From: Rhodanobacter sp.
GTDB lineage: Bacteria; Pseudomonadota; Gammaproteobacteria; Xanthomonadales; Rhodanobacteraceae
Length of the DNA: 42,999 bases
Assembly: GCA_004322005.1 (NCBI GenBank)
Contig: SCRF01000092.1
Span: 1-42,999, forward strand
Direction: 5' to 3'
The position numbers and the translations under genes were made by a program. The notes below the pieces were generated by a model. The model had not been told where the DNA came from, made no database searches, and saw nothing but the letters and a program-made list of their open reading frames with translations. Position 1 is the stretch's first letter. Each line of letters starts with the position of its first letter. Below, in pieces: positions 26,346 to 36,000 of the stretch.

Positions 26346-29300
26346 TCACACCTCCAACCGATCGTCCGGCCGCGCCACAAGGGCGTACAGCACGGGCATC
26401 AGGAATACGCTGATCAGCAGTCGGGTGAACAGGCCGCTGACGATGACCAGGGCGAACGGTCGCTGGGTGTCGGTGCCGATGCCGGTAGCGAGCGCCGCGG
26501 GCAGCAGGCCCAGGGCCGCCACCAGGGCGGTCATCATGATCGGACGCAGGCGCAGGATCGCGCCTTCGCGGATCGCTTCGGCGAGGGTGGTGCCGTTGCG
26601 GCGCAGTTCGTTGACGTAGGACACGTAGACGACGGCGGTCTGCACCGAGACGCCGAACAGGGCCAGGAAGCCGATGCCGGAGGATACCGAGAACGGCGTG
26701 CCGGTGATCCACAGCGCCACGATGCCGCCTACCGGGGCCGACAGCACGACGCCGAGCACGGTGATGAAGGGGAATTTGAAATTGCTGTAGAGGGCGAACA
26801 GCAGCAAGAAGATCAGGCCCAGGGTCAGCGGCAGAATCACGTTCAACTGGTGGCGTGAAGCGGTGTACTGCGTGTATTCCCCGCCCCAGTCCAGACGGTA
26901 GCCCTGCGGCAGCGCGACCTTCCGCTTGACCTGCGCGATGGCGTCGCCCACCGCGCCGGCCAGGTCGCGTCCCTGCACCGAGAACTGCACGCCGATGTAG
27001 CGTGAATTGTCCTGGCGGTAAATGAACGAGGCGCCGTTGGTCACCTGGATATCGGCGAACTGCTTGAGCGGAATCTGCTGCCCGCCGGGCGTGGCCACCA
27101 GGATGTTGCCGATTTCCGCGGGGTTGTCGCGGTACTGGCGCTCGAGGCGGACGACCAGGTCGAACTGCTTTTCGCCCTGTACCACCTGGGTCGCCACGCT
27201 GCCGCCGATGGCGGTCTGGATCACGCCATTGATGTCGTCCACGTTCAAGCCGTAACGGGCGATCTGTGCACGGTCGATCTTGATGCTCAGGCTTGGCTGT
27301 CCGAGCTCCTTCACCAGGGTCACGTCACGGATGCCGCGCACCTGCTCCAGCACCCGTTTGATGGCTTTGCCCTTCTGCTGCAGCGTATTCAGATCCGGAC
27401 CGAAGACCTTGACGGCAAGCGCGCTTTTCAGCCCCGTTTCCGCTTCGTCCACGGCATCCTCCGCGGGCTGGGTGTAGTTGAACGTGATGCCGGGGAACGA
27501 CTCGAGCTTGCGGTTGATCGCCGCGATCAGTTCCGGCTTGGTGCGATACGCCCCGCTCCACTGCGAATAGGGCTTCAGGCCCACGTAGAACTCGACGTTG
27601 AAGAAGCCGGTGGAATCGGTGCCGTCGTCGGGCCGCCCAAGCTCGGAGGCAACCGTGGTGACTTCGGGGAACGAGCTCAATATGTCGCGTATCTTCGGCG
27701 CGATCCTGGCCGATTCGTCGAACGAGATGGTGTACGGCATCGTGGCGCGCACCCACAGCGCGCCCTCGTCCATGTGCGGCATGAACTCGGCGCCGATGCG
27801 CGGAATCAGCAGCAGCGACGCCAGCAGCAGGATCGCCGAACCGATGGTGACGCCCCACGGACGGGCCAGACAGAAATCCAGGCCCTTGATGTAAACCGAC
27901 TTGATCCATTCGAAGGCGGCGTTGTGCCGCTCGCGCACGCCCTTGCGCATGAACCACGCACACAGCACCGGCAGCAGTGTCAGCGTGACCGCCAGCGAGC
28001 CGACCAGGGCGAAGATCATCGTGTCGGCCATCGGCTTGAACAACGTGCCCGAAGGCCCCGCCAGCACATAGATCGGCAGGAAGCTGACCACGATCACCGC
28101 GACGGCGTAGAACAGCGGGCGATCCACTTCCGCCGCCGCATCGCGGATGATTTCCCTGACGTTGCGCGGCGTCCCCTCGCGCAGTGCGATCTGGCGGTAG
28201 ATGTTTTCCACCATCACCACCGCGCCGTCCACCAGGATGCCGAAATCCACCGCGCCGATGGACAGCAGGTTGGCCGAGGCGTTTTGCAGATCGAGACAGA
28301 CGAACGCGAACAGCAGGGCCAGCGGAATGGTGGTGGCGACGATCAGCCCCGCACGGAAATCGTAGAGAAAGAAGATCAGCACCACCACCACCAGCAGCAT
28401 GCCGCGCAGCAGATTCTGCTCCACGGTCCTGGTGGTGAGCTTGATCAGGTCGATGCGGTCGTAGAACGGATGCACCTTGACGTCCCTGGGCAGGATCCGG
28501 TCGTTGAGCTCCTTCGTCTTCGCTTCCACCCGCTTGAGCACGTCCTGGGTCTTTTCGCCGGTACGCTGCAGGATCACTCCCTCGACGGCGTCATTCTGTT
28601 TCTGGTAGCCGAATTCGCCCAGGCGCGGCGCGATCCCGATGACCACGCGGCCGACATCCTTGACCAGCACCGGGGTGCCGTTGTGCACTGCCAGCACCAC
28701 GTTGCCGATGTCCTTGCGGCTTTCCAGGCGACCCTTGCCGCGCACGTAGTAGAACTGGCCGCCCTGCGAATAGAAGCCGCCGCCGGCATTGTTGTTGTTG
28801 GCTGCCAGTGCCGCCTCCACCTGGGTTGCCGACAGGCCGACCGCCGCCATCCGGGCCTGGTCGAGCAGCACCTGGTATTGCATGGTGCCGCCACCGAAAC
28901 CCGAATCGTCGGCCACGCCGGGAACGGATTTGTACTGCGGCGAGACCACCCAGTCGTCGATCGTCTTGAGCTCCATCGGCGAGCGGTCGGGACTTTGCAG
29001 CACGTAGCGGTAGATCAGCCCCGAGGGCGATGACATCGGCGACACCGACGGGGTCACGCCGTCGGGCAGGCCCAGGCCGCCCATCCGGTTGAACACCTCC
29101 TGGCGGGCGAAATAGTTGTCGGTACCGCCGTGGAACGTGATGACGACGTCGGACAACCCGTACAGCGAGATCGAGCGGATCGTGGCCGTCTTCGGAATGC
29201 CGTTCATGCCGATTTCGACGGGTACCGTGATCAGCCGCTCCACTTCCTCGGCGGCATGACCGGGCCACTGGGTGATGACCTCGACGATCGGTGGCGACAG

Positions 29301-29471
29301 ATCCGGATACGCATCCACCGGCAGGCGCGCCAGCGAACGCGTGCCGGCGCCGGTCAGCATCAGCGTCATCAGCAGGACGAGCAAGGGCTGCGCCAGCGAC
29401 GAGGCCACGATCCGGTTCATGATCGAAGCCGTGCGCGGCACCGGCCCGGTGGGGGGAAGTTGCTCGCTCAT
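26346..29471 (-). CDS. RND efflux pump inner-membrane subunit, CzcA-like
   Basis: The 1041-residue protein is a heavy-metal-efflux-type RND permease. It has the expected 12 membrane helices and two large periplasmic loops. Helix 4 carries GAVDFGILVDGAVVMVENIY, the CzcA-type motif DFGxxVDGAVxxVEN, unlike the CusA copper/silver motif. The N-terminus has PVDAYPDLSPPIVEVITQWP, typical of this group. The region FGVSVQTAVVYVSYVNELRR replaces the more common sequence there. The substrate is probably a divalent cation, but this is inference. The ATG overlaps the adaptor stop by ATGA. Confidence 0.9.
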   Translation of the reverse strand: MSEQLPPTGPVPRTASIMNRIVASSLAQPLLVLLMTLMLTGAGTRSLARLPVDAYPDLSPPIVEVITQWPGHAAEEVERLITVPVEIGMNGIPKTATIRSISLYGLSDVVITFHGGTDNYFARQEVFNRMGGLGLPDGVTPSVSPMSSPSGLIYRYVLQSPDRSPMELKTIDDWVVSPQYKSVPGVADDSGFGGGTMQYQVLLDQARMAAVGLSATQVEAALAANNNNAGGGFYSQGGQFYYVRGKGRLESRKDIGNVVLAVHNGTPVLVKDVGRVVIGIAPRLGEFGYQKQNDAVEGVILQRTGEKTQDVLKRVEAKTKELNDRILPRDVKVHPFYDRIDLIKLTTRTVEQNLLRGMLLVVVVLIFFLYDFRAGLIVATTIPLALLFAFVCLDLQNASANLLSIGAVDFGILVDGAVVMVENIYRQIALREGTPRNVREIIRDAAAEVDRPLFYAVAVIVVSFLPIYVLAGPSGTLFKPMADTMIFALVGSLAVTLTLLPVLCAWFMRKGVRERHNAAFEWIKSVYIKGLDFCLARPWGVTIGSAILLLASLLLIPRIGAEFMPHMDEGALWVRATMPYTISFDESARIAPKIRDILSSFPEVTTVASELGRPDDGTDSTGFFNVEFYVGLKPYSQWSGAYRTKPELIAAINRKLESFPGITFNYTQPAEDAVDEAETGLKSALAVKVFGPDLNTLQQKGKAIKRVLEQVRGIRDVTLVKELGQPSLSIKIDRAQIARYGLNVDDINGVIQTAIGGSVATQVVQGEKQFDLVVRLERQYRDNPAEIGNILVATPGGQQIPLKQFADIQVTNGASFIYRQDNSRYIGVQFSVQGRDLAGAVGDAIAQVKRKVALPQGYRLDWGGEYTQYTASRHQLNVILPLTLGLIFLLLFALYSNFKFPFITVLGVVLSAPVGGIVALWITGTPFSVSSGIGFLALFGVSVQTAVVYVSYVNELRRNGTTLAEAIREGAILRLRPIMMTALVAALGLLPAALATGIGTDTQRPFALVIVSGLFTRLLISVFLMPVLYALVARPDDRLEV

Positions 29472-30664
29472 TGGTTTTGCATGAACTGGACGAAGATGCC
29501 GCCATCGACCACGACGCGGTCGCCCGGCTTGAGTCCATCGGGGATCTGGTACCGATCCCCGGCCCGATACCCCAGGGTCACACTGCGCCGGGCGAAACTG
29601 CCGTCGCGTTCGGCGACATACACGAAAGGCAGGTTCTCGTCGTTACGCAAGATCGCCGACACCGGGATCAGCAGGCCACTGCTTTTCCGGAGGGAACGGA
29701 TCGTCACGCTGACGTACATCTGCTTCTTCAGGAAGTCGCCGGGGTTGTCGACGACCACCCGCGCGATCACCGAGCGCGTATCGGGGTTCACCACGGCCGA
29801 AATGTTGCCGACGGTCCCGGAAAAGTTTTTCGATCCGATGCCGGTGATTATCTCGGCCGGGTCGCCGAGATTGACCGCTGCAAGGTCGTCGGCGGAGATC
29901 TGCGCCATCACCCAGACGCGCGAGAGGTTGGCCACGACAAAGCACGGCGTGCTGCCCGCCTGCAGGAGCTGGCCGGGCGTGATCAGTTTTTCCACCACGG
30001 TCCCGGTGACCGGCGAGCGGATCGTGCCCTCGATGCGGGAAATCGGCCGACCGGCCTGGATATTGCGGATCGTCCGCGGATCGACATTCAGCGAGATCAG
30101 CGCCTGCAGGGCAGCAACGCGGTCGGCCTCGGCATTGGCGGCGTCGGTGGCTGCCTGCTCCGCTTCGCGCTGGGGAACGCCGTCGTGCTTGAACAGATCC
30201 TGGTCCATGTCGGCCAGCCGGCGGGCGTTCCTGGCGCTGACCAGCGCCTTGCTGTACGCGCTGACGGCGGCCGCAAAGTCGGGCGAGTCCACCACCGCCA
30301 GCGGCTGGCCCTTGCGAACCTTGTCGCCGGAGGAAACCAGCAGCCGCGACACCGGCCCGGAAAAGGGCGCCAGCACGCTGGTGGCCTGGTCGTTGTCGAA
30401 ATCCACCGTGCCGGTGGTCTGCACCGTCTTGCGGTAGTCCGACGGTGCCACCGTGTAGAGACGGATGTGCTGACGCTGCGTCGCCGTCAACGTCACGTTG
30501 CGGGCCGTGGTGGCTGTCGGCTGCGCATCGTCGCTCCCGGGCCGGGACGAGCAGCCGGTGCCCAGCGCGATCGTGGCCAGCGCCATTGCGACAACGGAAA
30601 CCGAGCGCGGAAACCCGACCCGACGTCGCGCTGGCGGCATCCCGGCAGAGGAATTATTTTTCAT
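29468..30664 (-). CDS. RND periplasmic adaptor (membrane fusion) lipoprotein
   Basis: The 398-residue adaptor links the RND permease to the outer-membrane channel. A lipoprotein signal ends LATIALGTGC (Cys38). The barrel-sandwich halves are visible as VLAPFSGPVSRLLVSSGDKV and GTIRSPVTGTVVEKLITPGQ, with a coiled-coil hairpin between them. The start at 30664 overlaps the upstream gene by 11 bases. CzcB-like His-rich metal-binding segments are not evident. Confidence 0.92.
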   Translation of the reverse strand: MKNNSSAGMPPARRRVGFPRSVSVVAMALATIALGTGCSSRPGSDDAQPTATTARNVTLTATQRQHIRLYTVAPSDYRKTVQTTGTVDFDNDQATSVLAPFSGPVSRLLVSSGDKVRKGQPLAVVDSPDFAAAVSAYSKALVSARNARRLADMDQDLFKHDGVPQREAEQAATDAANAEADRVAALQALISLNVDPRTIRNIQAGRPISRIEGTIRSPVTGTVVEKLITPGQLLQAGSTPCFVVANLSRVWVMAQISADDLAAVNLGDPAEIITGIGSKNFSGTVGNISAVVNPDTRSVIARVVVDNPGDFLKKQMYVSVTIRSLRKSSGLLIPVSAILRNDENLPFVYVAERDGSFARRSVTLGYRAGDRYQIPDGLKPGDRVVVDGGIFVQFMQNQ

Positions 30665-32285
30665 GCTTGTCCTGAGTTGAATCCACCTGAACGGGTTGTC
30701 CTCCGGGTGCACCGGCCCGGTCTTGACCGGATCGATCAGGCTCGCCCCGATTCCACCACCCTCCGCCCAGCGCCTGGAACAGCGCCGCAGTGTCGGCAAG
30801 GCGATTGGCCCGTGCCTGCACCAGATTGATGCGGGCCTGCTGATAAGCCTGCTCGGCACTCAGCAGCGAGAGATAGCCGGCATAGCCGTCCTTCCATTGC
30901 CGCTGCGACAGATCAAGCGTGACCCTGGCCGCATCGGCGGCGGTCGCGGCCGCCTTCAGGCCATTGGCGTCCTGCTCGAGCGCGGCCAGGGTGTCGGCGA
31001 CATTCTGGAACGCCGTCAGCACCGTGCTGCGGTATTGCTCCGCCGCCTGGACATAGGCCGCCTTCGCGGCTCGCTCCTGATGCAGCAGCATCCCTCCCTC
31101 GAAGATGGGTGCCGTCACCGCGGCACCCAGATCCCAGAAACCCGTACCCGACTTGAACACCTGCCCGATGGCCAGCGCCGTGCTGCCGACATCCGCGGTC
31201 AACGCAATGTTGGGCAGCCGGTTCGCGATGGCGATGCCGATCTGGGCGCTGGCGGCATGCAGGTTGGCTTCGGCCTGAAGCACGTCCGGACGCTGCGCGA
31301 CGAGTTTCGAAGGAAGGCTGAGCGGCAGATCCGTCGGCAATCGCAGACTCGACAAGCTGAATTTTCCGGCCGGCGCCTGGCTAGGAAACCGGCCAACCAG
31401 AACCGCCAGCAGGTTGCGGGTCTGCGTCAATTGCTTGATCAGCGGCGGCAAGGTGGCCTGCACCTGCGCAAGCTGCGATTCCTGCGCAGCGACGTCGAGC
31501 CGGCCCGCATAGCCCCTGGCCGACTGATGCCGCACGATCCGCAGCATCCTGGAATTGATGTTCACCAGCTGGCGTGTCGCGTCGATCTGTGCCCGCAGCG
31601 CCCCTTCCTGAACCGCGGCCGCCACCACATTGGCGCTCAATGTGATCTGTGCCGCAATCATCTGGAAACGGACCGCCTGTTCCTGCGCCCGCAATGACTC
31701 CATGGTCCGGCGGTTCAGGCCGAAAACATCGGGCACGTACGAAACGCTGACCTGCGGGGTGAACAGGCTGTATTGAAAGATGTTGGCGTCGGGCGTGGGC
31801 GAGATCAGCTCCGATTGTTTCTGCCGGCTGGCAGAAAAGCTGCCCGTGACACTGGGGAAATACGCACCGCGTTGCGCCAGCACGTTTTCCCTCGCCACCG
31901 ACAGTGCGGCCTGCGCCGCCTTGAGGTCGGGATTGTTCTTGAGCGACTGCTCGATCAGGGTGTCGAGCGAGCTGGAATGGAACAGCCTCCACCAGTCCGC
32001 GGGTATCTGGCCTCCCGCGACAAAGCGTTGGGCTTCCCCGCCGACAACGTTCGCGCTGGTGGCCGTGGTCGGCAGCAGACCGGTCGTGTAACCGCTGACT
32101 TGCGGCGCCGCAGGCCGCTTGAAGTCGGGGCCCACGGCGCAACCGGCAACAAGGGATGCAGCCAGAGCCACCACGACGTGCAGAACACGCGACGGTGGCC
32201 ACCCGGCAAGAAACGGAACCCTTCTTGTTGTCTCGACTCTGGTTGCTTCGGTCTCGACCGGCATATCGGCCCACGTCTTGTTCAT
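30654..32285 (-). CDS. Outer-membrane efflux lipoprotein, NodT/OprM family
   Basis: The 543-residue TolC-like channel begins with a signal and lipobox (LAASLVAGC, Cys49) followed by VGPDFKRPAAPQVSGY, the mark of the NodT/OprM group. Later repeats such as LDTLIEQSLKNNPDLKAAQA and AERQ-like helices fit the alpha-barrel. It is first in the OMF-adaptor-permease operon. The start is uncertain: the ATG at 32285 gives a 48-residue pre-lipobox stretch, and an ATG at 32264 would shorten it. Neither has a strong ribosome binding site. Confidence 0.88.
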   Translation of the reverse strand: MNKTWADMPVETEATRVETTRRVPFLAGWPPSRVLHVVVALAASLVAGCAVGPDFKRPAAPQVSGYTTGLLPTTATSANVVGGEAQRFVAGGQIPADWWRLFHSSSLDTLIEQSLKNNPDLKAAQAALSVARENVLAQRGAYFPSVTGSFSASRQKQSELISPTPDANIFQYSLFTPQVSVSYVPDVFGLNRRTMESLRAQEQAVRFQMIAAQITLSANVVAAAVQEGALRAQIDATRQLVNINSRMLRIVRHQSARGYAGRLDVAAQESQLAQVQATLPPLIKQLTQTRNLLAVLVGRFPSQAPAGKFSLSSLRLPTDLPLSLPSKLVAQRPDVLQAEANLHAASAQIGIAIANRLPNIALTADVGSTALAIGQVFKSGTGFWDLGAAVTAPIFEGGMLLHQERAAKAAYVQAAEQYRSTVLTAFQNVADTLAALEQDANGLKAAATAADAARVTLDLSQRQWKDGYAGYLSLLSAEQAYQQARINLVQARANRLADTAALFQALGGGWWNRGEPDRSGQDRAGAPGGQPVQVDSTQDKHEK

Positions 32286-32311
32286 GCGCACGCATCGTCG
32301 GAGAGACTGGG

Positions 32312-32340
32312 AATGTAACAATATAACGTAGCAATTTACA
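32312..32340 (-). promoter_or_regulatory. AT-rich candidate promoter/operator of the RND operon
   Basis: Read on the minus strand, TGTAAATTGCTACGTTATAT continues TGTTACA. The ends TGTAA and TTACA are inverted, giving a quasi-palindrome about 27 bases long in an otherwise GC-rich region, 30-55 bases upstream of the first gene. It may be a TetR-type operator overlapping the promoter. No regulator gene is adjacent. The next 170 bases (32341-32508) show nothing recognisable. Confidence 0.45.
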
Positions 32341-32508
32341 GGAGGCCCCTGCTGGAAGTCATGCATCGAGCGCAGGCCATGGAGACTTTGCGGAAACGCG
32401 CCACCTCGCCCGACCCGCTCGGCCCGGGCGCGCATGGCCCCGTATCCAGCCGCCATTCAAGGCGGAATCCGCGATCGAAGAGCACCGACTGCGCAATGGA
32501 ACTCAGTC

Positions 32509-32522
32509 TTGACGCAGATCAA
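32509..32522 (+). promoter_or_regulatory. FNR/Anr-type box
   Basis: TTGACGCAGATCAA matches the FNR/Anr/Dnr consensus TTGAT-N4-ATCAA with one change. Its centre (32515.5) is 41.5 bases upstream of the start predicted from the TAATAT -10 at 32544-32549, the standard class II activator position. Confidence 0.75.
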
Positions 32523-32543
32523 GGGCCTTTCGTGTCGACTGAG

Positions 32544-32549
32544 TAATAT
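32544..32549 (+). promoter_or_regulatory. -10 element of the FNR-dependent promoter
   Basis: TAATAT is five of six to TATAAT-like boxes and AT-rich against its surroundings. There is no good -35, which is expected when FNR occupies that position. Start predicted near 32557. Confidence 0.65.
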
Positions 32550-32556
32550 TGTTGCC

Positions 32557-32644
32557 GTAGCACCCCGAGTCGCCGTGAGGCGATCGCAATCCCAGCGCCC
32601 CCCGGCATAGACGGAAAAGCCCGCTTCGGCGGGCTTGCCTTTTT
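32557..32644 (+). ncRNA. Candidate Anr/FNR-activated small RNA (~88 nt)
   Basis: Between the FNR-type promoter and a strong Rho-independent terminator there is no ribosome binding site with a start codon. The transcript would have a 5' hairpin (TCGCC-GTGA-GGCGA, 32570-32583), a C-rich single-stranded linker containing CCCAGCGCCCCCC, and a terminator hairpin. C-rich unpaired stretches are often used by small RNAs to bind G-rich ribosome binding sites. It is analogous in design to FnrS and other anaerobically induced small RNAs, but no sequence relationship is claimed. It is not an obvious leader, since the nearest gene starts about 450 bases beyond the terminator. Confidence 0.6.
32613..32644 (+). 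terminator. Rho-independent terminator of the candidate small RNA
   Basis: AAGCCCGC, loop TTCG, GCGGGCTT is an 8-bp perfect stem with a UUCG tetraloop. GG/CC pairs can extend it past a small internal loop, and TTTTT follows. Confidence 0.88.
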
Positions 32645-32867
32645 CAGGGCCGGCAATTTTGCGCCGCGCATCGCGCCACCCGCGCGGTCGCTGGCGGAGG
32701 TTCCGTGACACTTTTTCAAAGGCGTCTGCCGCTGCGCGTCACTTGCCGGCACGCGAGGCGAACCGGCGCCGTAGCTCGCCCGGATCCCATGCGCAGGATG
32801 GAGCGATCCGGCAATGATCCATGCACGGGCTAAACTACGGCCGCGATCGGTCGATAACCAATAAATG

Positions 32868-32883
32868 TGTGTCATCCATCACA
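32868..32883 (+). promoter_or_regulatory. CRP/Clp-like binding site upstream of the diguanylate cyclase gene
   Basis: TGTGTCATCCATCACA matches TGTGA-N6-TCACA at nine of ten positions. Clp, the Xanthomonadales CRP homologue, responds to c-di-GMP. The site is about 215 bases upstream of the chosen start; no clear -10 was identified. The stretch 32645-32867 before it shows no other feature. Confidence 0.5.
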
Positions 32884-33098
32884 CTTTGAAAGATGACTTG
32901 ACCGCACAGAAACCACGGGCATGCGCATTGCATATCACCCGAGGAAATCCACCCGGGCATCCGATACCAGATGGCGACACGAGCTCTCCCATCCGTGAGA
33001 CCGCATGCCGGTGCTGGCCGCATGCCCGTGCCCCAGTGTCGACACCTGCGGTTGCATTTCCACCGCGGGCGCCAGAACCTGCGGCCAAACAGTTCGTG

Positions 33099-36000
33099 AT
33101 GGCCGCGCGCTGGCCACGATCTCTTCTTATGGCGCTGTCCTGCCTGCTCTGGCTCGGTCCCGCACACGCCGAAGCGTTGCCCGCAGCGAGTTCCCGTGCA
33201 CACACGGCCGACGTCGGGGTGCCGTTGCTGCGCAACTTCAGCCCGATGGATTACGGTGCCGGCCCGCAAAACTGGGCCGTGGTGCAGGACAAGCACGGGT
33301 TGATCTACGTGGCCAACGGCGACGACGGCGTGCTGGAATTCGACGGCGACCACTGGCGCCGCATTGCCGTCCCCAACCGCAGCACCGTGCGCTCCCTGGC
33401 GCTGGATGCCGATGGTCGCGTCTATGTCGGCTGCGTCGGCGAACTGGGCTATCTGGCCCCCGATGACCGCGGCCGGATGCGCTACGTCTCTCTGCTTGAC
33501 CGCATCGAACCCAGATACCGCGGCTTCGCCGACGTCTGGCGCACTTTTGCGGCGCGCGACGGGATCTACTTCGCGACCTCAAGGACGATTTTCCGCTTCA
33601 ATGAAAACCATGTGGCTGTCTGGAAGGCTCAGACCTCATTCCACCTGACGTTCCTGGTACGCAACCGGCTGTACGTGCGCGAGACCAATCGCGGCCTGAT
33701 GGAGCTTTCCGCCGGCAAGCTCAAGATGGTCGATGGCGGCGAGCGCTTCGCCAGGGAAAAGATCTACGCCATGCTGCCGTGGGGCGAAACCACGGCCGAT
33801 GGCGGCGGCCCAATGCTGATCGGAACCCGCACGCAAGGCTGGTTCATATTCGACGGCCATCGGTTCAAGCCATGGAAAACCGAGGCCGATGCAACGATAA
33901 AACGCGATCAGATCTACGACGCGCAATGGCTTGCCAACGGCAGGCTGGCGGTCGCCACGCTGCAGGGCGGCGTGATCCTGCTGGACCGGCAGGGCCACGA
34001 AACAGGGCGTCTGCGCCGAGCCGACGGGCTGATCAATGACACGGTTTTCGCGATGTACCAGGATCGCGAAAGCGGGTTGTGGCTGGCCCTGGACAACGGG
34101 CTTGCCAGGGTCGACATGGCCTCGGCGCTCAGCTATTTCTCACCCAACTCCGGCCTCGACGGCTCCGTGCTGAGCATCGGCCGCTACCGCGGCGCGTTGT
34201 ACGCGGGTACCACCAAGGGGCTGTTCCGACTGCAGCACGGCAAGGACGGCAACGCGTATTTTTCCCGCGTCCCCGGCATACGGGACCAGGTCTGGGATCT
34301 GCTGGACATGGATCGCTCGCTGCTGATCGGCACCTCGATGGGGATGTTCGAGTTCGCTGACGGATCGGCCAGGCTGCGCCTGGCCGACAAGACCGTATAC
34401 AGCCTGCTGCGCTCCAGCCAGGACCCCTCACGCGTATTTCTGGGCCTGTCCGACGGAGTGGAAACCATGCGGCTGGTGCACGGCCACTGGCTGGACGAAG
34501 GCAGGATTCCCGGAATTTCCGGGGAGGTCCGCTCGCTGGCCGAAGATGCCGCCGGGCGCATCTGGATCAGCCTGTCGAACGACGGCACCGTGCGCCTGAC
34601 CCTGCCCGACGACTGGAAGACGGACGGCGGCGGTGCGGCACGGGTGGAGCACTTCGACACGCCTCATGCGACCTCCATGAAAACGGGCGATGCCCTGGTC
34701 TACAACATTGCCGGAGCGATCCGGTTTGCCACCGCACGCGGCATCTACCGGTTCGACGACCGCTCGCAGCGCCTGGTCGTCGACCCGGGTTTCGCCCATC
34801 TTTTCGCGCAGGGCGCGCGGCAGCCATCGCTGCTCAGCGAAGACAACCGGGGCCGGATCTGGATGTACACCTCCGACGACTCCGACACGATCAAGCAAAC
34901 CGGCGCGGCGATTCCCGATCCGGGCGGCAGCTATCGCTGGGATCCGCGGCCATTGCGGGCGTTCTCGGGCATGGGCGTTTCCGCGATCCATGCCGACAAG
35001 GACGGCGTGATGTGGTTTGGCGCAAACGATGGCCTGTATCGCTACGACCCCCATGCTCCGGTGCGCTACAGCAAGCCGTTGCCGGCTTTGCTGGACAAGG
35101 TCACCGACCATGCCGGACATCTGCTCTGGGGCGGTGCCGGGCAGGCCACGCCAGCGACGCTGCCCTGGGCGGACAACAGCCTGCGCATCGAGTATTCGTC
35201 GCCGAATTTCGACTCGTCGATGGCCAATCGCTTTCAGGTCATGCTGGAAGGCATGGACACGCAATGGTCGGCATGGAGCAAGGAGACCTATCGCGATTAC
35301 ACCAACCTGCATGAGGGCGATTACCGCTTCCGGGTGCGCTCGCGCGATGCGTATGGCAACCTGAGCAAGGAAGCGACCTACGCTTTTCGCGTGTTGCCGC
35401 CGTGGTATCGAACCTGGTGGGCCTACTTCGCCGTGCTCGTGCTGCTCGGCGCGATCATCTGGCTGGGGTTTCAGATGCGTTCGGTCACGCTGCGCCGACG
35501 CAACCTGGCGCTGGCCAGACTGGTTGCGGCACGCACCCGGGAATTGTCCGCGTCGCATCGCGCGCTGCAACGGGCCAATGCGGCACTGATCGACCTGAAC
35601 ATCACCGACGCCCTTACCGGGCTGCGCAACCGGCGCTATGTGCTCGATCACATCGAACAGGACGTGGCTGCCGCCCAGCGGGGCTACGGCAAGCTTGCCC
35701 GTAGCGGAATCGAAGACGCCCAACAGCATATCGACCTGTTGTTCCTGATGATCGACATCGACCATTTCAAGGAAATCAACGACCGCCACGGACACACCGC
35801 CGGCGACCGCGTGCTGACGCAAATGCGCGATATCCTGCAGGCAGCCACGCGCGAGATGGATACCCCGGTGCGCTGGGGCGGCGAGGAGTTCCTCGTCATC
35901 GCACGCTTCGCCAGCAGTGAATTCGGCACGGCGATTGCCGAGCGCGTCCGCAGCATGGTGGCGCAGCACGCTTTCGACCTGGGCAACGGCCAGATCATTC

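Noticed and set aside
32865..33098. Longer start for the diguanylate cyclase at the ATG 32865
   Set aside because: The extra 78 residues are Pro/Arg/His-rich with no signal peptide, and the ATG overlaps the CRP/Clp-like site. The ATG at 33099 gives a normal signal peptide.
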